Notes: generated by a model not told the origin, from the letters alone. Positions 23,125-32,609 are shown, counted from the first letter of the stretch. The stretch: DNA of 64,000 nt from Feifania hominis (GCF_014384765.1 NZ_JACRSP010000001.1:248001-312000); one strand, 5' to 3'. A program made the numbers and translations.

Positions 23125-26079
23125 ATGGGTCTGAGTGTAGGGATCGACGTCGGTTCCACCACAGTCAAAGTGGTGGTGCTGGATGATGGCATCGTCCGTT
23201 TTTGGCGCTATGAGCGCCATTTGTCACAGGTGCGGCAAAAGACGGTGGAGCTGCTCGGCGAGGCACGTGAACTGCTGGAGGGCAGAGAGTTTTCCGTCGC
23301 GGTATCGGGCTCGGCTGGCCTCGGCATGGCTAAGGCTGCGGGCCTGCCTTTTATTCAGGAGGTCTTTGCAACCGCCCAGGCGGTGGAACACAGCGGTGAA
23401 TCGGTCGACATTGTCATTGAGCTCGGCGGAGAGGATGCGAAAATCATCTTTTTGTCCGGTGGGCTCGATGAGCGTATGAACGGCTCCTGTGCCGGCGGCA
23501 CCGGAGCTTTTATCGACCAGATGGCGACGCTTTTGAATGTCACGGCGGACGAGCTCGACCGTCTCTCGCTCGAGCACGAGAAAATCTATCCCATCGCGTC
23601 GCGCTGTGGTGTGTTTGCCAAATCGGATATACAGCCGCTTCTCAACCAGGGTGCAAACAAGGCGGATGTCGCGGCGAGCATCTTTCAGGCTGTGGTCGAT
23701 CAGACGATCACAGGTCTTGCCCAGGGGCGTGAGCTCAAAGGGCGCATTGCATTTCTCGGCGGGCCGCTCTACTTTTTCGAGGGACTGCGACGGCGCTTTG
23801 TCGAGACGCTGGGACTTGCGCAGGAGCAGGCGCTCTTTCCCGACTGGGGCATCTATGCCGTCGCAATCGGCACGGCGCTCTATGCGCAGGAACAGGGCGA
23901 GAGCTTTGCCTGCGATCCGCTGCTCGACAAACTGCGCGCATCGACCGGTCAAATCACCCACAGAAATACGCTGCCCGCACTCTTTGCCGATGAGGCGGAG
24001 TATGAGGCTTTCCTCACGCGGCACAGTGCTGCGGGCGTTGCGACGGCCGATGCGTCGACATACGAGGGCAGGGCCTATCTCGGCGTCGACTGCGGCAGCA
24101 CGACGACCAAGGTTGTGCTGCTCACCGAGGACGACCGTATTCTCTACCAGTATTACAGCTCCAACAGAGGCAACCCCGTCTCGGTGATCCGCGGTCAGTT
24201 GATGCAGATTCGAGAGCTCTGCGGCGAGCGGATCACCATTGCGGGCAGCGTGGCAACGGGATACGGCGAGGACCTGGTCAAGAGTGCGTTCCACTTTGAT
24301 GCGGGCGTGGTTGAGACCATGGCCCACTTCAAGGCGGCGCGCCACTTCTGCCCGGATGTGGACTTTATCCTCGACATCGGCGGCCAGGACATCAAGTGCT
24401 TTAAAATCCGAAACAACTCCATTGACAGCATCATGCTCAATGAGGCCTGTTCGTCGGGCTGCGGCTCCTTTGTCGAAACCTTTGCGAGCACCATGGGCTA
24501 CGACATTGAGGAATTTGCGAAGCTCGGCCTGCTCGCCGAGCACCCGGTCGACCTCGGTTCGCGGTGCACGGTGTTTATGAACTCCTCCGTCAAGCAGGCC
24601 CAGAAAGAGGGTGCGACCGTTGCCGACATCTCGGCGGGCCTCTCCATCAGCGTAGTCAAAAACGCCATTTACAAGGTCATCCGCGCGCGCAGCGCAGAGG
24701 AACTCGGCTCCCGCGTGGTGGTGCAGGGCGGCACGTTCTACAACGACGCTGTGCTGCGGAGCTTTGAACGGGAGCTCGGCCTCGAGGTCACGCGCCCCGC
24801 CATTGCGGGGCTGATGGGTGCGTTCGGCGCGGCGCTCTACGCGAAAGAGCTGCCGCTTCGCTATTCGACAACCCTCGGCCTCGAAGAGCTCAAAGGCTTT
24901 GCCCACACGGCGAAAGCGACCACATGCGGTCTGTGTACCAACCACTGCAATTTGACGGTAAACACCTTTTCGGACGGCTCTCACTACATATCGGGAAACC
25001 GCTGTGAGCGCCCGCTCGGCCACCGGCACGAGAAGAAGCTGCCGAATCTCTACGAGTACAAGCTCGAACGCATCAAGGCTCTGCGGGGCCGCCCCGGACC
25101 GCGGGGGAAGATCGGTGTGCCGCTCGGGCTCAACATGTTTGAAAATCTTCCGTTTTGGCACACCTTTCTCACTGAGCTCGGCTACGAGGTGGTGCTGTCG
25201 GATCTCTCGTCGCCGGCACTCTACAACAGCGGCCGCCGGACCATTCCGTCCGACACGGCCTGCTACCCGGCAAAGTTGATGCACGGCCACATTGAGAACC
25301 TGCTTGACAAGGGGATCGACACCATCTTTTACCCCTGTATGAGCTACAATTTTGACGAGGGAAAGGGCGACAATCACTACAATTGTCCCGTCGTCGCCTA
25401 CTACCCGGAGCTGCTGCGCGGCAACATTGACCGGCTCGCGCAGGTGCGCTTTCTCTACCCGTACTTCGGCCTTCACCGCCCCAGGGACTTTGTCAAGCGC
25501 GCCACGAGATATTTTCGAGAGCTCGACCCCACCATCTCACTGCCGCAGGTACGAAGAGCGGCGGATCTTGGCTACGCCGAGTATGCGCGCTGGCATGAGG
25601 AGCTCTGCGCCGAGGGGAGCCGTGCCATTGCGGCGGCGCGCGAGGCCGGCAGGCCGATGATCGTACTTGCGGGGCGCCCCTACCATGTAGACCCTGAGAT
25701 CAACCACGGCATCGATAAGCTGATTTCTTCGTTCGGCATCGCGGTTCTCACCGAGGACAGTGTGGCGGATCTGGTCGACCCGCAGAGAGTCAGGGTACTC
25801 AACCAGTGGACATATCATGCGCGTCTCTACAACGCCGCAAAGTACTGCACGCTGCAAAACGACACCGAACTGGTACAGCTGGTCTCATTCGGCTGCGGAC
25901 TTGATGCCATCACGACCGATGAGGTGCGCGACATTCTCGAGCGGGGCGGTAAATTCTATACGGCGCTGAAAATTGATGAGATCAGCAACCTCGGCGCAGC
26001 CCGCATTCGCATCCGTAGTCTGCTCGGCGCAATGGAGGAGCGCAACACCAGACGAGAAAACGAGGAAGAACAGGCATGA
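23125..26079 (+). CDS. Tandem BadF/BcrA-type acyl-CoA dehydratase activase with DUF2229 domain
   Basis: The 984-residue protein contains two ASKHA ATPase domains of the HgdC/BadFG type. The first starts at GIDVGSTTVKVVVLDDG, with CAGGTGAFIDQMA as the cluster region. The second starts near residue 320 at LGVDCGSTTTKVVLLTEDD, with ACSSGCGSFVE. A Cys-rich CGLCTNHCN motif and a DUF2229 domain (IGVPLGLNMFENLPFWHTFL, PSDTACYPAKL) follow. Such activases use ATP to inject an electron into 2-hydroxyacyl-CoA dehydratases. ATG 23125 is chosen as the first Met before the ATPase motif; the alternative 23101 adds eight residues. It overlaps the next gene by ATGA. Confidence 0.87.
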   Translation: MGLSVGIDVGSTTVKVVVLDDGIVRFWRYERHLSQVRQKTVELLGEARELLEGREFSVAVSGSAGLGMAKAAGLPFIQEVFATAQAVEHSGESVDIVIELGGEDAKIIFLSGGLDERMNGSCAGGTGAFIDQMATLLNVTADELDRLSLEHEKIYPIASRCGVFAKSDIQPLLNQGANKADVAASIFQAVVDQTITGLAQGRELKGRIAFLGGPLYFFEGLRRRFVETLGLAQEQALFPDWGIYAVAIGTALYAQEQGESFACDPLLDKLRASTGQITHRNTLPALFADEAEYEAFLTRHSAAGVATADASTYEGRAYLGVDCGSTTTKVVLLTEDDRILYQYYSSNRGNPVSVIRGQLMQIRELCGERITIAGSVATGYGEDLVKSAFHFDAGVVETMAHFKAARHFCPDVDFILDIGGQDIKCFKIRNNSIDSIMLNEACSSGCGSFVETFASTMGYDIEEFAKLGLLAEHPVDLGSRCTVFMNSSVKQAQKEGATVADISAGLSISVVKNAIYKVIRARSAEELGSRVVVQGGTFYNDAVLRSFERELGLEVTRPAIAGLMGAFGAALYAKELPLRYSTTLGLEELKGFAHTAKATTCGLCTNHCNLTVNTFSDGSHYISGNRCERPLGHRHEKKLPNLYEYKLERIKALRGRPGPRGKIGVPLGLNMFENLPFWHTFLTELGYEVVLSDLSSPALYNSGRRTIPSDTACYPAKLMHGHIENLLDKGIDTIFYPCMSYNFDEGKGDNHYNCPVVAYYPELLRGNIDRLAQVRFLYPYFGLHRPRDFVKRATRYFRELDPTISLPQVRRAADLGYAEYARWHEELCAEGSRAIAAAREAGRPMIVLAGRPYHVDPEINHGIDKLISSFGIAVLTEDSVADLVDPQRVRVLNQWTYHARLYNAAKYCTLQNDTELVQLVSFGCGLDAITTDEVRDILERGGKFYTALKIDEISNLGAARIRIRSLLGAMEERNTRRENEEEQA

Positions 26080-27395
26080 AAAAACGACATGACGGCGCAT
26101 CTGAGTACGCCGTTTTTACCAAAGAGATGAAAAAGACCCACACAATTCTGCTGCCCATGATGCTGCCGACGCACTTTGCACTGATCAACCATCTGATGCA
26201 TGAGCACGGCTACAAGTCTGAGGTCATGACAAACGACAGCAGAAGTGTGGTGGAGGCCGGTGTTGAGTCGGTGCACAACGACACCTGCTACCCGGCGCTC
26301 CTGGTCATCGGTCAGATGCTCGATGCCATCCGCAGCGGGAAATACGATCCCAAGCGAATCGCTTTCATGATCACCCAGACGGGCGGCGGCTGCCGGGCGT
26401 CAAACTATATTGCGCTGCTTCGCAAGGCGCTGGAGAAAAACGGCTATGGCGATATTCCCGTCATCTCCATGAATCTTGCGGGGCTCGAGTCGAGCCCGGG
26501 TTTTCAATTGACGCCGACTTTCTGCATGCAGCTGGTGTATGCAGTGGTCATCGGCGATCTGTTGATGCTGCTGCAAAACCAGTGCCGGCCCTATGAGAAG
26601 ACGCCGGGCGATACCGACCGGATGGTCAGCAGATGGACCGAACGAATCATCCGCGAGATGAGCGGCCGCAGCGTGCTGCGCTACGCCGGGCTCAAAAAAC
26701 TCTACCCGGAAATTCTGCAGGATTTCGCATCAATTCCAAGACACGGCGAAAAAAAGGTACGGGTGGGAATTGTGGGCGAGATCTATGTCAAGTATTCACC
26801 GCTTGGCAACAACCACCTCGAGGAATTTCTGCTCGCCGAGGGGGCAGAGCCCGTCGTGCCGGGGCTTGTCGGCTTCTGTATGTACTGTGCCTACAATGCG
26901 CGTGTCGACCGCAAACTCTATGGGGGCGGGCTGCTGCGTGTGCTGGGTTCCAATGTTGCCTATCGCTTTTTTGACAGACGAAACAGGGAGATGGCCGATG
27001 CCATTCGGCGTCATGGTGTCTTCACCGCACCGGGGGACTTCTCCAAGACGGTCCGCCTCGCGTCGGAGTATGTCAATCTCGGCGTCAAAATGGGCGAGGG
27101 GTGGTTGCTGCCCGGCGAGATGGCGGAGCTGCTTGAGAGCGGGGTGAACAACATTGTCTGCACCCAGCCGTTCGGCTGTCTGCCGAACCACATTGCGGGT
27201 AAGGGAGTCGTCAACGAGCTCAAGCGCCGAAACGAGGGAGCAAACATCGTGGCAATCGACTACGACCCTGGCGCCAGCGAGGTCAACCAGCAGAACAGAA
27301 TCAAAATGATGCTCGCCAATGCCCGCCGTGAAAAGCAGCAGGCAGGCGGCGCACAGAATTTTCGTATGGAGAAACCGGAACCGTCCATGCGTTAG
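26076..27395 (+). CDS. 2-hydroxyacyl-CoA dehydratase-like protein (HgdB/activase-related)
   Basis: This 439-residue protein resembles the 2-hydroxyglutaryl-CoA dehydratase D-component fold. HNDTCYPALLVIGQMLDAI, MITQTGGGCRASNYIALLRKAL, GEIYVKYSPLGNNHLEEFL and TQPFGCLPNHIAGKG are visible, with several conserved Cys for an iron-sulfur cluster. In many clostridia this region is fused to the preceding activase as one protein of about 1,400 residues. Here the two are split but coupled by a 4-base overlap. No CoA-transferase or acyl-CoA dehydrogenase is nearby, so the role may be in a housekeeping or unknown reduction rather than amino acid fermentation. Confidence 0.82.
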   Translation: MKKRHDGASEYAVFTKEMKKTHTILLPMMLPTHFALINHLMHEHGYKSEVMTNDSRSVVEAGVESVHNDTCYPALLVIGQMLDAIRSGKYDPKRIAFMITQTGGGCRASNYIALLRKALEKNGYGDIPVISMNLAGLESSPGFQLTPTFCMQLVYAVVIGDLLMLLQNQCRPYEKTPGDTDRMVSRWTERIIREMSGRSVLRYAGLKKLYPEILQDFASIPRHGEKKVRVGIVGEIYVKYSPLGNNHLEEFLLAEGAEPVVPGLVGFCMYCAYNARVDRKLYGGGLLRVLGSNVAYRFFDRRNREMADAIRRHGVFTAPGDFSKTVRLASEYVNLGVKMGEGWLLPGEMAELLESGVNNIVCTQPFGCLPNHIAGKGVVNELKRRNEGANIVAIDYDPGASEVNQQNRIKMMLANARREKQQAGGAQNFRMEKPEPSMR

Positions 27396-27406
27396 GAAAA
27401 AGACAG

Positions 27407-27441
27407 CGGCCCGTGAACAGATTTGTTCGCGGGCCGTTTTT
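27407..27441 (+). terminator. Terminator of the dehydratase operon
   Basis: CGGCCCGTGAACA pairs with TGTTCGCGGGCCG (one G-T pair) around GATT, followed by TTTTT. Confidence 0.9.
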
Positions 27442-27476
27442 GCTGTCGAGTTCGATACACAACTTTTTGAAAGTCA

Positions 27477-27485
27477 CATATGATA
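27477..27485 (+). promoter_or_regulatory. Candidate sporulation (sigma-K/E type) -10 element
   Basis: CATATGATA fits the mother-cell -10 pattern CATA-N3-TA, with an AC dinucleotide 16-18 bases upstream (ATACAC). No sigma-A promoter is evident. Late mother-cell expression would suit a spore-surface protein, but the match is short. Confidence 0.45.
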
Positions 27486-27524
27486 AAGAGGAGTCCAAAT
27501 ACCTAGTTTAGGAGGAACATATCT

Positions 27525-28358
27525 GTGAACTACTACGATTTTCAAAATAGAGCGAACTGCGGCACAAATCAGAGCTGCAATTGCCAGAACAACTGCCGCC
27601 CGACCTGCTGCCTGACCGGTCCGACGGGGCCGCAGGGACCGCAGGGCCTCATCGGCCCGAGAGGGCCCCAGGGTCTGCCCGGCCAGGTGGGCCCGCAGGG
27701 TCCGCAGGGCATTGCAGGTCCGCAGGGTCCCGCCGGCGCCGTCGGCGCACAGGGCCCGACGGGCCCGACCGGAGCCACAGGCGTAACGGGTGCGACCGGC
27801 GCTACCGGTGCCCAGGGCATTCAGGGCATTCAGGGTGCGACCGGCGCGACTGGCGCCACCGGTCTCTCCGGTACCGGCGCGACCGGTGCCACGGGTCCGC
27901 AGGGTCCCACGGGCGCAACCGGCCCGACTGGTCCCACTGGTCCGACGGGCGCGACTGGCGCAACCGGTGATGCGGGTGCAACTGGTCCCACCGGTCCGAC
28001 GGGTCCGACCGGCGCCACCGGCGACGCGGGAGCTGTCGGCGCAGCAGGTCCGACCGGTCCGACGGGTCCGACTGGCCCGACCGGTGCAACCGGTGACGCA
28101 GGCGCTGTCGGCGCAGAGGGCCCGACCGGTCCTACCGGTCCGACTGGCCCAACTGGCGCCACCGGTGATGCAGGTGCCGCCGGCGCCGCGGGTGCAGAGG
28201 GTCCCACCGGCCCGACTGGCCCGACGGGTCCCACCGGTCCGACGGGTACCGTCACGCCTGCCGCCCCCGTCGCGGATGCGACAAGTACGACAGACGTCGT
28301 GACGCAGTTCAACGAGTTGCTTGCGAACATGCGTACGGCAGGTCTTCTTGAAACCTGA
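27525..28358 (+). CDS. Collagen-like (Gly-X-Thr repeat) spore-surface-type protein
   Basis: The 277-residue protein has a Cys-rich head (residues 1-30 with CNCQNNC and CC). About 210 residues of uninterrupted Gly-X-Y triplets follow, first GPQGPQG then GPTGPTG/GATGATG. A 35-residue tail, VTPAAPVADATSTTDVVTQFNELLANMRTAGLLET, ends it. Such proteins form triple helices on the exosporium or spore coat (BclA-like). The tail is far shorter than the BclA trimer domain and may be a small coiled-coil anchor. The start is GTG 27525 after TAGGAGG. Thr-rich triplets suggest O-glycosylation. Copy number of triplets is likely variable. Confidence 0.9.
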   Translation: MNYYDFQNRANCGTNQSCNCQNNCRPTCCLTGPTGPQGPQGLIGPRGPQGLPGQVGPQGPQGIAGPQGPAGAVGAQGPTGPTGATGVTGATGATGAQGIQGIQGATGATGATGLSGTGATGATGPQGPTGATGPTGPTGPTGATGATGDAGATGPTGPTGPTGATGDAGAVGAAGPTGPTGPTGPTGATGDAGAVGAEGPTGPTGPTGPTGATGDAGAAGAAGAEGPTGPTGPTGPTGPTGTVTPAAPVADATSTTDVVTQFNELLANMRTAGLLET

Positions 28359-28377
28359 TGATTTTCCCAGAGAAAAA

Positions 28378-28403
28378 GGGCGGACAGCTTTGGCTGTCCG
28401 CCC
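28378..28403. terminator. Bidirectional terminator between convergent genes
   Basis: GGGCGGACAGC pairs with GCTGTCCGCCC around TTTG. The minus strand continues into TTTTTC, giving a good terminator for the transglutaminase operon. Confidence 0.85.
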
Positions 28404-28412
28404 TCCTTTGCG

Positions 28413-30620
28413 CTAATAGAGTACAAGCAGGTAACGAATCCAGAGACGCTTCAGCCGGGGGAGCTCCCGGTCAAGACGCGCAGTCTCGCGGTTGAGATAC
28501 TCCAGCATGGCGGTCCGTTCATCGGCTGTCAGAGTGTGCTGGCTGAACATGGCTTTGCGGGCGAGAGACTCCATCTGCTCGTCACAGTGCGCCCCCCACG
28601 GGAGAAGCCGCTGAAGACAGCTGTAGGCGTGGATGGCGGCACGGTTGGGATTCGGGTCGTTCAGCCTGCGCCGGCGCCGGCGGCACAGAAGCGCCCGGCG
28701 CGCCGCCAGCAGACAGAGCATGAGAAGCGTGGCTCCCACTGCGATGCGTATGGCGTCTGCGCCGGAGCCGCCCGGCCGCGGAGCTTCCTCTTCCGGCTCG
28801 GGGGTATCCAAACTCTCCGGTTCGTCGGGCTCATCCGGTACAGGGGGCTCGGGCTGCGGGTCGTCTGTTGTGGGCACATCATTGGGCTCGGCCGGCGTGA
28901 TGGGCGGCTCGGCCATCTCGCCGCCGCCGGGTGTCACTTCGACAGGATACCAGCCGTAGCCGTCAAGGTAGATTTCGACCCAGGCATGGGCCGCAGAATC
29001 GGGGATGTCGAAGCCGCCGGCCTCGGGCAGAAGCGCGGCAAAACCACCGACATAGCGTGCGGGAATTCCCTGCGCGCGCAGCAGAAGTGTGGCCGCACTT
29101 GCATAGTGCATGCAGTATCCGCGCCGGCTTGCTGTGAGAAAGTGAAGCACAAAGTCCTCGCCCGGTGCGGCGGGGGTCTGCGCGTCATACTCGGTTGTCA
29201 TGTCGAGAAGTGCCGCCACGGTCAAAGCCTGCCGAATCGGCTCGCGGTACAGAGCGGGAAGCTCTGACAGATCGCCGGTATCGGGGGGCGGGAGCGTCTG
29301 TGCAAGTTCCCGCCAGGGACGAATTCCCTCATAGAACCCCTCGGGAAGTGTGAGGTAATTGCGGTAGACAAATTCACGATAGGCGGCCTCAGCGTCAGCG
29401 GCCACTCCCGTGAGCGGATCGAACGTATCCTCACGCAGAGGAGCGCAGCTGTAAACCATGGTGTGAATGTGACTGCCTGCCAGCGGCGCGAGATGCGTGT
29501 CGCCGACAAAACCGGCGTTCTCCACACCACCCGAGACAGGGGCGAGCTGGTAGGGAATGTAAACGCAGCCGTTCGGCGCGCCGAGGTTTTCAACCGTGAT
29601 GGTGTGAAAATCTTTCTGTAAATTTACGAGAGCGGGGAAGTAAAATGGGTTTTCCAGGCCGGACAGCGAAGTGAGGTGTTGGTAAGCACTCTCGTCGAGA
29701 GGTTCCCAGCTCACACCGGTGTAGACGGCGCTGGAGTAGCCGCGCAGATAGAGGCTCCCCGGCTGATCGGCCGTCACGTGCAGCAGCGTTCGGCCCGTGT
29801 AGCGCAGCGGCCCGCCGGACAGAGGAACTCGCTCGTCGGAGCCGGCTGTCAGCACGGTGCGAGTCAGTTTGCTGCCGAGATTGATGAGCGTGTTCTGCGC
29901 CTGCGCCGCCCAGCGGGGAAACCGATAGGAGTCCTCTGGGAGCGCGGCGGTGAGAAAGAAGAGCAGCAGCGCAACAGTGGGCAGACTCACTGCGGTGAAG
30001 CGGCTGCGATCCGCCGCACTGCTGTGGCGCACGAGAGAACCCAGAGCAAGCACAAGCAGACTTGCCGTGAGCGCCATGACGGCGCCCCAGGCGGGAAAGG
30101 ACTCCGCGAGAAGCGCGGGAATCAGTGGGGGCAGAGCGGCGAGGGCCGTGAGCAGGGTGGAGCGCCGGCAGAGGATTGTCCAGCCGAGCAGCAGCGCAAA
30201 TCCCACTGCCAGAAGACCCAGCCAGAGGGTGCCCGCGCGTGTCCCCTGCTCGGCGATGTAGCCGGCCGGGAGTTCAATGGGATCAAAGAGACCGAGCCCA
30301 TCGGCAAGTGTGTTTACCACAGCCCCGTAGAGATAGAGATCGCTTTCCAGGAGCGCCTGCCAATAGTGCTTCAGTGCAAGGACGTAGCCGAGAGCGGTGA
30401 GCAGAAGCGCCGCCCAGCGGTATCGCGGCAGGGAGAGGACGGCATACGAGTAGGCGGTAAAACCAAGACAGCAGACGGCCAGAACAACCGTGTCAGTTTG
30501 GATTCCATAGGCGGTGGCAAGCCCGAAGAGAAGCCCTGAGAGAGCAAGCAGAAGCACGAGAGCCTCGTTGAGCCGGCCGAGGATGCACCACAGACGATGG
30601 GTAGTCTTACCCGTACTCAT
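28413..30620 (-). CDS. Transglutaminase-like membrane protein (TgpA type)
   Basis: This 735-residue protein has six or more membrane helices in the first 230 residues and an extracytoplasmic transglutaminase-core domain. A juxtamembrane Pro/Glu-rich segment, a last helix near residue 630 and a cytoplasmic DUF4129-like tail follow. The catalytic Cys lies in GYCMHYASAATLLLRAQGIP (about residue 502) and the His in HAWVEIYLDGYGWYP (about 544). The usual third residue, Asp in PVDVTPG, is Glu here (PVEVTPG). It forms an operon with the MoxR and DUF58 genes, a widespread triad probably involved in envelope protein processing or assembly. Its start overlaps the DUF58 stop. Confidence 0.88.
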   Translation of the reverse strand: MSTGKTTHRLWCILGRLNEALVLLLALSGLLFGLATAYGIQTDTVVLAVCCLGFTAYSYAVLSLPRYRWAALLLTALGYVLALKHYWQALLESDLYLYGAVVNTLADGLGLFDPIELPAGYIAEQGTRAGTLWLGLLAVGFALLLGWTILCRRSTLLTALAALPPLIPALLAESFPAWGAVMALTASLLVLALGSLVRHSSAADRSRFTAVSLPTVALLLFFLTAALPEDSYRFPRWAAQAQNTLINLGSKLTRTVLTAGSDERVPLSGGPLRYTGRTLLHVTADQPGSLYLRGYSSAVYTGVSWEPLDESAYQHLTSLSGLENPFYFPALVNLQKDFHTITVENLGAPNGCVYIPYQLAPVSGGVENAGFVGDTHLAPLAGSHIHTMVYSCAPLREDTFDPLTGVAADAEAAYREFVYRNYLTLPEGFYEGIRPWRELAQTLPPPDTGDLSELPALYREPIRQALTVAALLDMTTEYDAQTPAAPGEDFVLHFLTASRRGYCMHYASAATLLLRAQGIPARYVGGFAALLPEAGGFDIPDSAAHAWVEIYLDGYGWYPVEVTPGGGEMAEPPITPAEPNDVPTTDDPQPEPPVPDEPDEPESLDTPEPEEEAPRPGGSGADAIRIAVGATLLMLCLLAARRALLCRRRRRRLNDPNPNRAAIHAYSCLQRLLPWGAHCDEQMESLARKAMFSQHTLTADERTAMLEYLNRETARLDRELPRLKRLWIRYLLVLY

Positions 30621-31603
30621 GGCGTCACCTCCTCGGTGGGCGGAATGTGCAAATGGTATACGGGTCCCGCCAGACCGTCGAGGACGACGGGCGCCGGGAC
30701 AGGCCTCTGCGGCGCGGCCCGATCGCCGAGCACGGCTGCCAGAGCGGCGGACAGTTCAGCATCACAGCGAACCGGATGACGGCGCAGCGCGTCGTCCTGG
30801 CCGGCCCACTGCACATAGCAGACTTCACCAGAGTCGAGCAGAGCCCGGCACAGCGAGCAGACCTGATCGAGCACACCGTCGAGCTCCTGCGGCGTCCCGG
30901 CATGGTCGAAGCTCAGAAGCCAGGGGGGACGCTGCTGGCCGGTCGGTTCGCGGACAACAGGCTCATCAAACTTCGCCGTCAATTTCCAGTGGATGGAGCG
31001 AAGCGGATCGCCGGGGCGGTAAGCGCGCAGTTCGTATTCCTCTCCCCGGCGCCCGGCCGCCTGCGGGCTCTGTTCTGCGGTAGTGAGAAGCGGTGCGGAT
31101 GCAGGGACCGATACGGGGTTACAGTGGGGCAAAATCAGCATGGAAGCCGATGTACTGGGGCGGCGAAATGCGACAAGCCCCAGACAGTCGCACACCCGAA
31201 CGCGTGTGATTTGACAGACGAGCTCGCCGCAGTGGTCTGTAGCGGCGGGATGGGAGAGAATTCTGTGGGAGGAGACCGGGCGGAGAGCCGCGGGCAGCGA
31301 CTGCATCTCGCCGGTCAGACGGTTTTCGGTGCGGAGCGTGAAGCTCATACCAGCGAGAGGCAGCCCCATGCCGTTTGCGATCTCGATGCGCCAGTGGGCG
31401 TCGCCTCCGCGCGGGACCTCTGCGTCGCCCGCTGAGACCGTCACGCGGCAGCTGAGCATGGCGGGAAGGCTGATCAGAAGAGACAGTACAGGCACACAGA
31501 GGACAAGCACCCAAAGAAAGTGGGCAAGATAGGTGGTATTGAAAATTTGAAACAGGGTCGCAACGAGCAGCGCGCCCCCGTACAGCAGCCGCCGGCGCAG
31601 CAT
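30617..31603 (-). CDS. DUF58 domain protein
   Basis: The 328-residue protein has two N-terminal hydrophobic segments (LLYGGALLVATLFQIF and FLWVLVLCVPVLSLLISLP) and a DUF58 domain with the hallmark ELRAYRPGDPLRSIHWKLTAKF near residue 195. Its C-terminal half resembles a VWA-like fold. ATG 31603 is one base after the MoxR stop (TGATATG), so translation is coupled; a longer open frame upstream lies inside moxR. In this gene triad it likely bridges the MoxR ATPase and the membrane transglutaminase. Confidence 0.88.
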   Translation of the reverse strand: MLRRRLLYGGALLVATLFQIFNTTYLAHFLWVLVLCVPVLSLLISLPAMLSCRVTVSAGDAEVPRGGDAHWRIEIANGMGLPLAGMSFTLRTENRLTGEMQSLPAALRPVSSHRILSHPAATDHCGELVCQITRVRVCDCLGLVAFRRPSTSASMLILPHCNPVSVPASAPLLTTAEQSPQAAGRRGEEYELRAYRPGDPLRSIHWKLTAKFDEPVVREPTGQQRPPWLLSFDHAGTPQELDGVLDQVCSLCRALLDSGEVCYVQWAGQDDALRRHPVRCDAELSAALAAVLGDRAAPQRPVPAPVVLDGLAGPVYHLHIPPTEEVTP

Positions 31604-31604
31604 A

Positions 31605-32543
31605 TCAGCGGATCCGCGGCGGCTTGACCGAACGCAGAATCTCCCGAACCGGCGCGCTGCTGTCGGCGCGGGCCTGTCCCGGTTCAGGGGAGAGAAGCAG
31701 ACGGTGGGCGACCGCATCCTCAAAGAGGGAGGCCACGTCCTCAGGAATCACATAGTCACGCCCGCAGCTCAGCGCACGGGCGCGGCTGACTGTCGCGAGT
31801 GCGAGGGTAGCGCGGGGGCTTGCCCCCTGCAGAATGAGGGGGTGGCTTCTTGTCGCGCAGACGAGCCGAATCACATAGGCGAGCACCTCGTCGCAGATGT
31901 GCACCCGGCCGACAGCCTGCTTGAGAGCGCAGAGCTGTGACTCGCCGAGCACCTGTTTTACCTGGTCGAGCGGGCGGCTTGTCCCACTGCGGCGAAGCAG
32001 TTCGAGCTCGTCTTCCGGCGCGGGGTAGCCGATGGACAGGCGCAGCATAAAGCGGTCCATCTGCGAGTCGGGCAGCAGCTGAGTCCCCGAGGCTCCGGTG
32101 GGATTCTGGGTTGCAATCACCAGAAAAGGCTGGGGAATCGGGTGTGTTTTGCCGTCCACTGTGACCTGGCCCTCCTCCATGGCCTCAAGCAGTGCGGACT
32201 GGGTGCGGCTGGTGGCCCGGTTGAGCTCGTCGGCCAGAAAGAGATTGCAGAATACGGCGCCGGGCTGGTAGTCCATATGCCCGGTCTCTCTGTTGAAGAC
32301 AGAGAAGCCCGTGATGTCCGACGGCATGACGTCGGGGGTGAACTGCACCCGGCTGTAGCGCAGCCCGAGAGCTCTTGAGAAAGCGAGAGCCATGGTGGTT
32401 TTTCCCACACCCGGAATGTCTTCAAGAAGCACATGGCCGCCCGCGAGAACTGCGAGTAGCACCTTTTCCAAAACCGTATCTTTGCCGACGACGGCCTTTT
32501 TGACCTCGGCGACCACATCGGCGATCTGTTGCATTTCACTCAT
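31605..32543 (-). CDS. MoxR-family AAA+ ATPase
   Basis: The 312-residue AAA ATPase has Walker A GVGKTT at about residues 45-50, Walker B LFLADELNRA, sensor 1 VIATQNPTG and a sensor 2 SPRATLAL. MoxR proteins act as chaperone-like ATPases that activate partner complexes, usually the adjacent DUF58 or VWA protein. I place the start at ATG 32543 (MSEMQQIADVV), typical for the family; an earlier ATG at 32582 lacks a ribosome site. It is the first gene of the operon and follows a promoter with MerR-type geometry. Confidence 0.88.
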   Translation of the reverse strand: MSEMQQIADVVAEVKKAVVGKDTVLEKVLLAVLAGGHVLLEDIPGVGKTTMALAFSRALGLRYSRVQFTPDVMPSDITGFSVFNRETGHMDYQPGAVFCNLFLADELNRATSRTQSALLEAMEEGQVTVDGKTHPIPQPFLVIATQNPTGASGTQLLPDSQMDRFMLRLSIGYPAPEDELELLRRSGTSRPLDQVKQVLGESQLCALKQAVGRVHICDEVLAYVIRLVCATRSHPLILQGASPRATLALATVSRARALSCGRDYVIPEDVASLFEDAVAHRLLLSPEPGQARADSSAPVREILRSVKPPRIR

Positions 32544-32609
32544 GATATCAGCAAGCCCTTTCTGCGGGATGAATACGGCCATACGGCCGGTCGTGATACT
32601 GTGATCTTC

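Noticed and set aside
23224..25476. A 750-codon minus-strand open frame
   Set aside because: It lies fully inside the dehydratase activase gene, whose ATPase motifs are unmistakable. It has no motif of its own.
27830..28426. A Pro/Val-repeat minus-strand frame
   Set aside because: It is the antisense reading of the Gly-X-Thr collagen repeat.
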